Shown piece after piece: positions 5,269-10,262 of a stretch of 48,118 nt of DNA. The first letter of the stretch is position 1. Each line of letters starts with the position of its first letter. Source of the DNA: a virus. Under the pieces are notes generated by a model. That model did not search any database, was not told the DNA's origin, and saw only the letters and a list, made by a program, of their open reading frames with translations. Where the stretch lies: IMG/VR virus record IMGVR_UViG_3300020472_000048, positions 1 through 48,118 of that record, one strand, 5' to 3'. Position numbers and translations under genes: made by a program.

Positions 5269-5472
5269 ATGATTATTAACTCTGAAACACTTGGGTACTC
5301 ATTCTGGAAAGATCAGAACGGAGTGCTTATGAGTTCCCCTCTTTTTATTGATGGAACTACTGATGATGAGAATTCACTAGCGGTTGAAGATTGGCAGTGC
5401 TTAGGAGAATTAAGCATAGAGCAATCAAATTGCTTAGATGATATTATAAAGATCTTTTACCAATTTTCTTAA
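5269..5472 (+). CDS. hypothetical acidic protein, 67 aa
   Basis: ATG start in the leader motif CATTCAAATGA, which also precedes the ArdA-like gene at 6688. The product begins MIINSETLGYSFWKDQNGVL, is acidic (TTDDENSLAVEDW) and ends FYQFS. A TTATAG about 30 bp upstream (5237-5242) may serve as a weak -10. No shared domain is recognised. It is the first gene after the inverted-repeat element. Cytosolic, function unknown. Confidence 0.65.
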   Translation: MIINSETLGYSFWKDQNGVLMSSPLFIDGTTDDENSLAVEDWQCLGELSIEQSNCLDDIIKIFYQFS

Positions 5473-5479
5473 CAATTCA

Positions 5480-5512
5480 GGGGTTGCCAGATCCCCCCAA
5501 AACTGGCATAAT
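5480..5512 (+). promoter_or_regulatory. hairpin-loop promoter TTGCCA-N17-CATAAT
   Basis: GGGG (5480-5483) and CCCC (5493-5496) form a stem. The -35 TTGCCA (5484-5489) begins the loop. The -10 CATAAT (5507-5512) follows with a 17-bp spacer. Same plan as 1059-1092, 5782-5816 and 6194-6229. Drives the 5540 gene. Confidence 0.65.
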
Positions 5513-5539
5513 AAAAACAATTAAACAAATTCATTACAA

Positions 5540-5767
5540 ATGAACTTGACCCCACTTGGTACTAATCGCACCCAACTTGACCTAGCAGACGGGACGACAG
5601 TCCTTTTCAGTTACCAGACACCAGTCGCATGTCTGACTGATAACGGTTATTATAGGACTTCTAAGTATTGGTCAGTCACTACGACCAGACACATTAACAA
5701 GTGGTTAGGTGGTGTACTTGCCAAAGAGCAACCACAAGAGTATTTTGACTCACTATGTGCCAGTTGA
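5540..5767 (+). CDS. small DUF8033-like protein, 75 aa
   Basis: The product begins MNLTPLGTNRTQLDLADGTT and contains VLFSYQTPVACL, TSKYWSVTTTRHINKWL and a C-terminal YFDSLCAS. The order (short beta start, then SYxTPVA, then SxTTxRHINKWL) matches a family of small proteins common in cyanophages and their hosts that I recall as DUF8033. The family has no experimentally known role as far as I know. Codons are visibly richer in C and G than in the flanking phage genes. Its stop lies inside a TGTGCCA...TGTCACA dyad (5756-5779). Confidence 0.7.
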   Translation: MNLTPLGTNRTQLDLADGTTVLFSYQTPVACLTDNGYYRTSKYWSVTTTRHINKWLGGVLAKEQPQEYFDSLCAS

Positions 5768-5779
5768 CAAACTGTCACA
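5756..5779. repeat. dyad repeat TGTGCCA...TGTCACA over a stop codon
   Basis: Copy of the island dyad family with AGTTGACAAAC between the arms. It spans the stop of the 5540-5767 gene, so at RNA level it would form the 3'-end hairpin of that mRNA, although no T-run follows. A near copy of its right half (AACTGTCACAC) precedes the promoter at 1064. Confidence 0.7.
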
Positions 5780-5781
5780 CT

Positions 5782-5816
5782 CAGGGGTAGACAACCTCTA
5801 TCCCCTGACCTATAAT
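5782..5816 (+). promoter_or_regulatory. hairpin-loop promoter TAGACA-N17-TATAAT
   Basis: CAGGGG (5782-5787) pairs with CCCCTG (5802-5807). The -35 TAGACA (5788-5793) is the first part of the loop. The -10 TATAAT (5811-5816) is 17 bp further on. It is the closest relative of the 1059-1092 element and drives the 5821 gene. Confidence 0.75.
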
Positions 5817-5820
5817 AAAA

Positions 5821-6042
5821 ATGTTGAGAGGGAAACTTCTTCAACCGAGAGGGATAACATGGCGAGTGCCTGAATGGTCAGAGCGTAAACCCTCTCAACA
5901 CCTTTTCTTTAATTCATTCTTAAAAGACATGGACGACTTCTTATCTCCCGACGACCTACTTGAGAACTTCTTAAATGAAGAGTTTGAGTATCCAAGGGAA
6001 GAGATGGATGCAGAAACTGCAACCTTATTAAGAGACTTTTAA
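5821..6042 (+). CDS. hypothetical protein, 73 aa (start uncertain)
   Basis: The frame opens at ATG 5821, only 4 nt after the -10 box. That start implies leaderless translation; otherwise ATG 5929 (37 residues, MDDFLSPDDLLENFLNEEF) is used and 5823-5928 is leader RNA. The longer version reads plausibly as protein, with a basic aromatic first half (RGITWRVPEWSERK) and an acidic second half ending LLRDF. The stop overlaps the next ATG (TAATG). Family not recognised. Confidence 0.5.
   Translation: MLRGKLLQPRGITWRVPEWSERKPSQHLFFNSFLKDMDDFLSPDDLLENFLNEEFEYPREEMDAETATLLRDF
5823..5899. repeat. 10-bp inverted repeat GTTGAGAGGG/CCCTCTCAAC
   Basis: GTTGAGAGGG (5823-5832) and CCCTCTCAAC (5890-5899) are perfect inverse copies closing a 57-nt interior. 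A second GAGAGGG (5847-5853) could compete for the same CCCTCTC, allowing two alternative folds. The interior also has a small GGC-GAGT-GCC hairpin (5861-5870). The predicted transcription start falls at the first base of the repeat. Confidence 0.6.
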
Positions 6043-6188
6043 TGGCACTTTACGAAGGCATCATGCCCTGGCACATCCCTGTCTACTCATTCGACAAGGA
6101 AGACGCTAAGAAGGAAGTCGCTGCAGAGCAATTAGAACTAAACCTAACTGCACCCAGACGACGGACTTCTATCCTTAACGATTTCTAA
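6042..6188 (+). CDS. hypothetical protein, 48 aa
   Basis: ATG 6042 overlaps the previous stop (TAATG) and the frame ends at TAA 6186-6188. The product begins MALYEGIMPWHIPVYSFDKE, continues with a charged helix (DAKKEVAAEQLELN) and ends RRRTSILNDF. Translational coupling and the island's C-rich codon use support it despite the small size. It is followed within a few bases by the promoter hairpin at 6194. Function unknown. Confidence 0.65.
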   Translation: MALYEGIMPWHIPVYSFDKEDAKKEVAAEQLELNLTAPRRRTSILNDF

Positions 6189-6193
6189 AGGTT

Positions 6194-6229
6194 TATAGGG
6201 TAGACAGTCCTCACTCTACCCTATACAAT
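6194..6229 (+). promoter_or_regulatory. promoter TAGACA-N17-TACAAT embedded in an 11-bp inverted repeat
   Basis: TATAGGGTAGA (6194-6204) and TCTACCCTATA (6215-6225) are perfect inverse copies with a 10-nt loop. The -35 TAGACA is 6201-6206 and the -10 TACAAT is 6224-6229, with a 17-bp spacer. Here the boxes partly lie in the stem, so folding or protein binding would mask them. Drives the 6257 gene. Confidence 0.75.
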
Positions 6230-6256
6230 AAGTACATACAAACACGGGTTAACCCA

Positions 6257-6502
6257 ATGCTTTTTGAAATCATCTCTGACAATGTTGACTTTATGTTCAC
6301 AGACGTTGACTCAATCGGAACCAGCGACGTCAGTATATGTGTCAATCGGATCATTAAAGAGTATGCACCCTTTACTGAGGATTATGCATCCACACCAACC
6401 AGGCAGGTCATCCGACGCATGGTTAACAACTGCATTAACTCATTAAATGACCTACATGAGACGCAGTGTTGGGAGAACGCCTTCTACATTAGAGAGTCAT
6501 AA
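6257..6502 (+). CDS. hypothetical protein, 81 aa
   Basis: ATG start behind the leader AAGTACATACAAA, which is shared with the 5269 gene. The product begins MLFEIISDNVDFMFTDVDSI and contains a helical middle (TRQVIRRMVNNCINSLNDL), ending FYIRES. No known domain is recognised. It is a single-gene unit with its own promoter (6194-6229) and terminator (6491-6517). The G+C-rich codon style matches the island genes. Confidence 0.7.
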   Translation: MLFEIISDNVDFMFTDVDSIGTSDVSICVNRIIKEYAPFTEDYASTPTRQVIRRMVNNCINSLNDLHETQCWENAFYIRES

Positions 6503-6517
6503 GACTCTCTTTTTTTT
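6491..6517 (+). terminator. rho-independent terminator overlapping the stop codon
   Basis: AGAGAGTC (6491-6498), loop ATAA, GACTCTCT (6503-6510), then a T-run to 6517. The stop TAA (6500-6502) of the 6257 gene is in the loop. Strong and unambiguous. Confidence 0.9.
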
Positions 6518-6687
6518 GTCCATTTTTTTCTACCTATGGGCTCTACCTTCATTCTAGCACGGCAACCGCTTTTATGTTGCACCTTGTGCCACTTTTTAAA
6601 CTGTCACACTGAGTATGGCACACCTAAGAAACCAGAGTTATTATAGGTGCACGGGGAACAATAACCCCACAACAAAAGAACATTCAA
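6518..6687 (+). promoter_or_regulatory. ArdA-gene upstream region with dyad repeat and weak promoter
   Basis: No gene. TCTACCTTCATT (6542-6553) is the reverse complement of 5049-5060, in the inverted-repeat element. From about 6556 to 6624 it resembles 5152-5218, including the dyad TTGTGCCA...TGTCACA (6584-6608) and the shared GGCACACC. TATTAT (6639-6644) with ATGGCA (6615-6620) at 18 bp is a possible promoter. GGGG (6653-6656)/CCCC (6665-6668) may form a small leader hairpin. Confidence 0.5.
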
Positions 6688-7176
6688 ATGACTCTTTCAA
6701 CAGCAAACTGGACAACTGAGTGGTTAGAGGAGGTCCAGTATATGATCGCTCTCATTGAAGATCAGGCAGAAGACCCCACATGGTTCACAAGTGTTATCCG
6801 CACGACTGCTAACCTATTGCTAGAGGAGGAGGTCACCAGAGAGGAGGTCGAAGCATTTGTTGACAGATATTCCGCTTATGACCTTGACCACCTTGAGGAC
6901 TACATGACAGCATGCAATGACCTTGACGAAGATGTGGTCCATGCTTACATTGATGAGCAAGGCGACGTCGCATACGCTGAGAGCGTTTTAGAAGCATATC
7001 AAGGGCAATATGAGAGCATGGAAGACTTTGCAAGACAAATGGTTGACGACTGTGGTGATCTTCAGGACGTACCGCATTTCATAGAGAATGCAATTGACTG
7101 GGAAGTAATCGCAGAGCAATTCCATTGGGACTATAGCATCACCATTGACGGGTATGTTTTCAACAACAACGTTTAG
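6688..7176 (+). CDS. ardA: ArdA-like antirestriction protein, 162 aa
   Basis: The C-terminal half matches the ArdA signature: an acidic stretch, then AYQGQYESMEDFARQMVDD (about 103-121), DVPHFIENAIDWEVIAEQF (128-146) and a final IDGYVF. ArdA proteins are dimeric, highly acidic DNA mimics that occupy the DNA-binding groove of type I restriction-modification enzymes and block them. The overall composition here is strongly acidic, as expected. The length is close to the usual 165 or so. The first 80 residues are helical and do not show the usual N-terminal ArdA strand that I remember, so this may be a divergent or hybrid form. It sits alone between a dyad upstream and another directly after its stop. 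Confidence 0.72.
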   Translation: MTLSTANWTTEWLEEVQYMIALIEDQAEDPTWFTSVIRTTANLLLEEEVTREEVEAFVDRYSAYDLDHLEDYMTACNDLDEDVVHAYIDEQGDVAYAESVLEAYQGQYESMEDFARQMVDDCGDLQDVPHFIENAIDWEVIAEQFHWDYSITIDGYVFNNNV

Positions 7177-7236
7177 TTGTGACACTTGGGGAACTGGCAC
7201 ACGGTTCCCCCATTCGTTCCTTTATCCCCTTATAAT
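7177..7236 (+). promoter_or_regulatory. dyad repeat, GGGGAAC/GTTCCCC hairpin and -10 TATAAT
   Basis: The dyad TTGTGACA...TGGCACA (7177-7201) starts immediately after the ArdA-like stop. Overlapping it is GGGGAAC (7188-7194) with GTTCCCC (7204-7210). TATAAT at 7231-7236 is a clean -10, but no acceptable -35 is found at 17 bp (CCCCAT). An activator may be needed, or the real -35 is degenerate. Confidence 0.5.
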
Positions 7237-7265
7237 AAGTGAGTAACAAACAAACAAAGCACTCT

Positions 7266-7478
7266 ATGAATAGAGCAATCGGAACAGTAAGAGCAACAGA
7301 CACTAATGTCAAGGGGCACGTTCTGAGAGCATCATCAGGTGGCGGCATGACATTTACCAAAGCAGGTGGACTGGGTAAGTGTATGGTCAAAGACTTGGAC
7401 GCTGTAGTAGTTCGTGCGAAGGCACAGTACAGAGCAGACAGACGTGCCATGATCTTAGAGGGTAGTGCCACTTCGTGA
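7266..7478 (+). CDS. hypothetical basic Gly-rich protein, 70 aa
   Basis: The start chosen is ATG 7266 (MNRAIGTVRATDTNVKGHVL). An in-frame GTG at 7239 sits only 2 nt after the -10 box and would not be transcribed. The protein is basic with a Gly-rich middle (SSGGGMTFTKAGGLGK), followed by a helical end rich in Arg and Ala (VRAKAQYRADRRAM). It could bind nucleic acid, but no domain is recognised. Last gene of the G+C-richer island. Confidence 0.6.
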   Translation: MNRAIGTVRATDTNVKGHVLRASSGGGMTFTKAGGLGKCMVKDLDAVVVRAKAQYRADRRAMILEGSATS

Positions 7479-7681
7479 ATTGACACAGTTATTGGGGGTC
7501 GGGCGTTCGCCCCCCGTGCCGCCCTGAAAACGAAAGGAACCCCTAAGCTATAAAGTGTTACGGAAGCGAGGTCAATATTACAATGGAACTCAAATTTTTT
7601 TTCGCTGTGTAAAAACGCCCACAAGGTCGACTTGCGGATTATTAAGTTTTGATATATAATGGAAAAACAGAATACCACATA
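7479..7681 (+). other. 203-nt gene-free stretch at the right edge of the island
   Basis: Contains a GGGCGTTCGCCC hairpin (7501-7512) with no T-run, an eight-T run at 7595-7602, and short motifs reminiscent of glutamine-type RNA elements (judged insufficient). Composition changes back to AT-rich at about 7640. The promoter at 7632-7660 serves the next gene. No gene of more than about ten codons. Confidence 0.5.
7632..7660 (+). promoter_or_regulatory. promoter TTGCGG-N17-TATAAT
   Basis: TTGCGG (7632-7637) is a half-matching -35 and TATAAT (7655-7660) a perfect -10, with a 17-bp spacer. The predicted start is near 7667, 15 nt before ATG 7682. Confidence 0.5.
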
Positions 7682-7849
7682 ATGCTAAAAAATAACCCTG
7701 AGGAAAAACGCCCCATAGAAGTTGATACAGTATCTGGTGAGTATTATATAAGAATACCTGAATGGGTCGTTAATGACCAAGGTTGGTTTGAAGATACAGA
7801 AGTAAGTTTTAAAACAGATGGCGATGAACTCATTATCACAGAAGGTTAG
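7682..7849 (+). CDS. AbrB/MazE-like small DNA-binding protein, 55 aa
   Basis: The start is ATG 7682; a TTG at 7649 precedes the transcription start. The sequence GEYYIRIPEWVVNDQGWFED followed by TEVSFKTDGDELIITE has the pattern of a SpoVT/AbrB-type swapped-hairpin domain: G-x-hhIP, a short helix after P-x-W, then a beta strand ending in LIITE. Such proteins form dimers that bind DNA as regulators or antitoxins. No toxin partner is visible beside it, so a small transcriptional regulator, or a structural use of the fold, is more likely. It overlaps the next gene by 32 nt. Confidence 0.6.
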   Translation: MLKNNPEEKRPIEVDTVSGEYYIRIPEWVVNDQGWFEDTEVSFKTDGDELIITEG

Positions 7850-8012
7850 TACGTATCACATCTATCTAAGAGGAGAGTGTCTCTTCAAGGATCTTGATGA
7901 ATATGAATTTAAGTTGATATGGGGAAGAATATATGAATCATACTTTAGAGATGAACTTACTTATGAAGAAATTCAACTTGATGATGGTATAACAGAAGAT
8001 GCAAGTTATTGA
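7818..8012 (+). CDS. conserved small cyanophage-type protein, 64 aa
   Basis: The first ATG candidates are 7818 and 7824, both inside the 3' end of the preceding gene. No later Met exists before the conserved-looking part YHIYLRGECLFKDLDEYEF. The protein is acidic and ends DDGITEDASY. The pattern (Y/V)xxxECLFKxLDExEF is familiar from many small T4-like cyanophage proteins of unknown role. A related layout is seen in the 9302 protein. It overlaps the start of the next gene by 14 nt. Confidence 0.65.
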   Translation: MAMNSLSQKVSTYHIYLRGECLFKDLDEYEFKLIWGRIYESYFRDELTYEEIQLDDGITEDASY

Positions 8013-8493
8013 TAATTTTTTAGAAGAAGAATACTTTAAATTTCTTTATGATAAAATATCTGATCAAAAGAAATTTGGATGGCAGTTTCAAAGAAAGGTT
8101 GCCACCTATGAAGAAGATGAGAATAGAAATCTAAATCATTTTTACTGGGTACATAGTTTATATTATGATTACAAAGTAGAAAGTGAGCACTACGAAGACT
8201 TTCATCATTTGTTTAGGCAGTTAAAGGTACAGTTCTTACATAGGGCAAGATGTCTATTATTCGTGAATCAAGGAGTACAGCATATACATGATAGACATAT
8301 TGATACACCATGTACTAGTAATACTGCGTTAATCTATATGAATACAAATGATGGGTTTACTGAATTTGAAGATGGTGAGAGAGTTGATAGTGTGAAAAAT
8401 CGGTTGTTACTTTTTGACGGTTCAGTTCCTCACAGTAGCTCAACACCTACTAATACTAGAGAGAGAATGTTGATATCCGTAACCTATCTTTAA
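7999..8493 (+). CDS. 2OG-Fe(II) oxygenase, 164 aa
   Basis: The ATG overlaps the previous gene by 14 nt. The first line MQVIDNFLEEEYFKFLYDKI is the usual beta-helix start (V-I-D-N-F-L, then a helix) of prolyl-hydroxylase-like enzymes. The metal ligands are clear: HDRHIDTP gives H100 and D102, and SVPHSSS gives H145. RERMLISVTYL supplies the Arg (154 or 156) for 2-oxoglutarate. The full jelly-roll core is present and the length is normal for phage members. The substrate is unknown; related phage enzymes may modify proteins or DNA. It is coupled to the AbrB-like and acidic small genes. Confidence 0.82.
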   Translation: MQVIDNFLEEEYFKFLYDKISDQKKFGWQFQRKVATYEEDENRNLNHFYWVHSLYYDYKVESEHYEDFHHLFRQLKVQFLHRARCLLFVNQGVQHIHDRHIDTPCTSNTALIYMNTNDGFTEFEDGERVDSVKNRLLLFDGSVPHSSSTPTNTRERMLISVTYL

Positions 8494-8494
8494 G

Positions 8495-8523
8495 TTGACA
8501 TAGACTACATAATGGGATATAAT
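8495..8523 (+). promoter_or_regulatory. consensus sigma70 promoter TTGACA-N17-TATAAT
   Basis: TTGACA (8495-8500) and TATAAT (8518-8523) match the consensus perfectly with a 17-bp spacer. The predicted start is near 8530. It serves the glycosyltransferase gene at 8547 and, through coupling, 9302, 9460 and possibly 9609. Confidence 0.9.
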
Positions 8524-8546
8524 ATTTGTATAACATTACGTAGGTT

Positions 8547-9302
8547 ATGGCAAAAGGATTTACAGTTAAAGCGAAATCCCCTGTGGTAAAAAAAGAAGCA
8601 GAGTGGGATTTTGAGAAAGCAAAAGAACTCATCAAAGGTAAAACAGTAGTATTCTGTTTACCAGGTCGTGGAGTTTCATATACATTTTTAAAAAGTTTTG
8701 TACAGTTATGCTTCGATCTTGTCCAGGCGGGTGCTTCGATACAGATCTCACAGGATTATTCATCTATGGTGAACTTCGCTCGGTGCAAATGTCTCGGTGC
8801 GAATGTACTGAGAGGACCCGATCAGAAACCTTGGGACGGTAAGTTACAGTATGATTATCAGTTATGGATTGATAGTGATATAGTATTCAACTCTGAGAAG
8901 TTTTGGCAAGTGCTATTAATGGAGAAAGATCTTGCTGCTGGTTGGTATTGTACTGAAGACGGCAAAACCACCTCGGTAGCACACTGGTTAGAAGAAGATG
9001 ATTTCCGCACGAATGGTGGAGTAATGAATCATGAAACCATCGAAAGCATCTCGAAAAGAAAGAAACCATTTACCGTAGATTATACTGGTTTTGGTTGGTT
9101 ACTTATTAAGAATGGTGTATTCGAGCATGAGCAAATGCCTTATCCTTGGTTCGCTCCTAAGATGCAAGTCTTTGAAAGTGGCGAAGTACAGGATATGTGT
9201 GGTGAGGACGTTTCGTTCTGCCTAGATGCGAAGGAGGCAGGTTTTGAAATCTGGTGTGATCCTCGTGTTCGTGTAGGTCATGAGAAGACTAGGGTAATCT
9301 AA
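8547..9302 (+). CDS. glycosyltransferase (GT-A type), 251 aa
   Basis: After a basic N-terminus, KTVVFCLPGRGVSYTFLKSF starts the Rossmann-like half. LWIDSDIVF at about 107-114 supplies the D109-S-D111 metal/nucleotide-sugar motif. TGFGWLLIKNGVF is the acceptor-side strand. CGEDVSFCLDAKEAGFEIW with E220-D221, then VGHEK with H245, is the typical GT-A ending. Such phage enzymes transfer a sugar from a nucleotide sugar, possibly to modified DNA bases, virion protein or a host surface glycan; the target is not shown. It has its own perfect early promoter. The stop overlaps the next ATG (TAATG). Confidence 0.82.
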   Translation: MAKGFTVKAKSPVVKKEAEWDFEKAKELIKGKTVVFCLPGRGVSYTFLKSFVQLCFDLVQAGASIQISQDYSSMVNFARCKCLGANVLRGPDQKPWDGKLQYDYQLWIDSDIVFNSEKFWQVLLMEKDLAAGWYCTEDGKTTSVAHWLEEDDFRTNGGVMNHETIESISKRKKPFTVDYTGFGWLLIKNGVFEHEQMPYPWFAPKMQVFESGEVQDMCGEDVSFCLDAKEAGFEIWCDPRVRVGHEKTRVI

Positions 9303-9460
9303 TGACCAAATATAATATTCTAATTGATGGTAAGATTGCCTTTGAGGGATTAACCCAAGAGGAGTATTTTGATAAAACAGAGGATTTGGCACAGCAGTTT
9401 TATAACTGTGGTGTGCCCGATCCGACTTCTTTAAAAACTGAAATGATTGAGGATGACTAA
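9302..9460 (+). CDS. conserved small protein, 52 aa
   Basis: ATG 9302 overlaps the glycosyltransferase stop, and TAA 9458-9460 overlaps the next ATG. The product begins MTKYNILIDGKIAFEGLTQE and continues through EEYFDKTEDLAQQFYNCGVP to an acidic end. The order (short beta hairpin, then L-(T/S)-x-E-E-Y/F and a helix) resembles the 7818 protein and small proteins of other cyanophages. Function unknown. Double overlap and normal codon use make it a confident small gene. Confidence 0.75.
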   Translation: MTKYNILIDGKIAFEGLTQEEYFDKTEDLAQQFYNCGVPDPTSLKTEMIEDD

Positions 9461-9612
9461 TGGTAGTTAGAACAAAAATGGGTGGATTCGGTACTGGTGA
9501 ATATGTCCAGACAACCCCGAAGAAGACTCGACAAGGAGATGGAAAACATACGAAATACGCAGCATCGTCTCGTAATTCAGCACGTAAAAAGTATAGAGGG
9601 CAAGGGAGATGA
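9460..9612 (+). CDS. small basic conserved phage protein, 50 aa
   Basis: ATG 9460 overlaps the previous stop, and TGA 9610-9612 overlaps the next ATG (ATGA). The protein is very basic, with KKTRQGDGKHTKYAASSRNS followed by ARKKYRGQGR. The TRQGxGxHxKY...KKYRGQGR pattern is one I recall from many T4-like cyanophages. The composition suggests nucleic-acid or RNA binding, but no function is established. It is easily missed because of its size. Confidence 0.75.
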   Translation: MVVRTKMGGFGTGEYVQTTPKKTRQGDGKHTKYAASSRNSARKKYRGQGR

Positions 9613-10253
9613 ATAATTCTCCCTTTTTTAACGTCATTCATCATGACAACTTTATTTCAGAGTTTCATTCCAATATTGATTGTGATTATTTGATTGATTA
9701 CTATGAGAGATTAGTAGATGCTGGTGCTGTAGGACCTAGAGATAATCGAAATATAGTACAAGATGAACAAGTAAACATGAATGGTTTACTTCAAGTTGAA
9801 GAAATTACACAATCAATTACACAAGTTTTTAGAGAATGGCATGGTATAGTACTTGCTGCTGTTCAAGAATACTACAAAAAGTATCCTATTTTAAATACTC
9901 GCTCTTTTGAGTTTAAATATGCTAAATTTCAGAAGACTCGTCCATCTCAAGGATATCATATGTGGCATCATGATTCCGATCCAGATGATCCTTACCGTAA
10001 ATTAGTCACTTTATTATATCTAAATGATGATTTTGATGGTGGAGAAACGGAATTTCTGTATCAGCAATGCCGAATTACGCCAGAAAAAGGTAAATTAGTG
10101 CTTTTTCCAGCACCTTGGACTCATACACACCGTGGAAACCCTCCAATGGGTGGAAATAAGTACATAATGACTGGTTGGGTTGAAGAATTTCCTTCAAATA
10201 AGATCAAATTTCAAGATTTTGGGGAGGAAATAGCACCTATTTTACAAAATTAG
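9609..10253 (+). CDS. 2OG-Fe(II) oxygenase, prolyl 4-hydroxylase type, 214 aa
   Basis: GYHMWHHDSDP gives the HxD pair H120 and D122. LYLNDDFDGGETEFLYQQ is the conserved 'LNDxFxGGExxF' strand of the prolyl 4-hydroxylase superfamily. KGKLVLFPAPWTHTHRG supplies the distal His (H172 or H174), and GGNKYIMTGW supplies K184 for 2-oxoglutarate. The domain occupies about residues 100-192, with a helical N-terminus. This is the clearest of the three oxygenases. Cyanophages often carry several; substrates are generally unknown. It is the last early-region gene before the late promoter of the baseplate cluster. Confidence 0.88.
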   Translation: MNNSPFFNVIHHDNFISEFHSNIDCDYLIDYYERLVDAGAVGPRDNRNIVQDEQVNMNGLLQVEEITQSITQVFREWHGIVLAAVQEYYKKYPILNTRSFEFKYAKFQKTRPSQGYHMWHHDSDPDDPYRKLVTLLYLNDDFDGGETEFLYQQCRITPEKGKLVLFPAPWTHTHRGNPPMGGNKYIMTGWVEEFPSNKIKFQDFGEEIAPILQN

Positions 10254-10262
10254 AAAATCGAG

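Noticed and set aside
5823-5900. tRNA-like segment: 7-bp acceptor-like ends, length near 78, final A-C-C, and TGGTCAGAGC reminiscent of a D-arm
   Set aside because: No T-arm (no GGTTC-type stem-loop before the 3' strand), no plausible anticodon arm, and the stem continues to 10 bp. Treated as an inverted repeat in a leader or coding region.
7501-7590. Possible glutamine riboswitch/downstream-peptide RNA: GCGTTC, ACGGAAG and GGAAC pieces
   Set aside because: The pieces are present but their order and distances do not fit the consensus, and the conserved GGAAGTAGG stretch is altered. A covariance-model search would decide.
4480-7640. Island as an integrated mobile element with attachment sites
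   Set aside because: No integrase, transposase or matching boundary repeats were seen. Only the compositional shift supports transfer.
7160-7678. 172-codon open frame on the minus strand
   Set aside because: It crosses the 70-aa + strand gene, the end of the ArdA-like gene and their regulatory hairpins. The protein has no recognisable pattern and no promoter was seen. Judged antisense shadow.
9222-9644. 140-codon open frame on the minus strand
   Set aside because: It lies antisense to the glycosyltransferase end and to two coupled, conserved-looking small genes. The translation has no family-like features.
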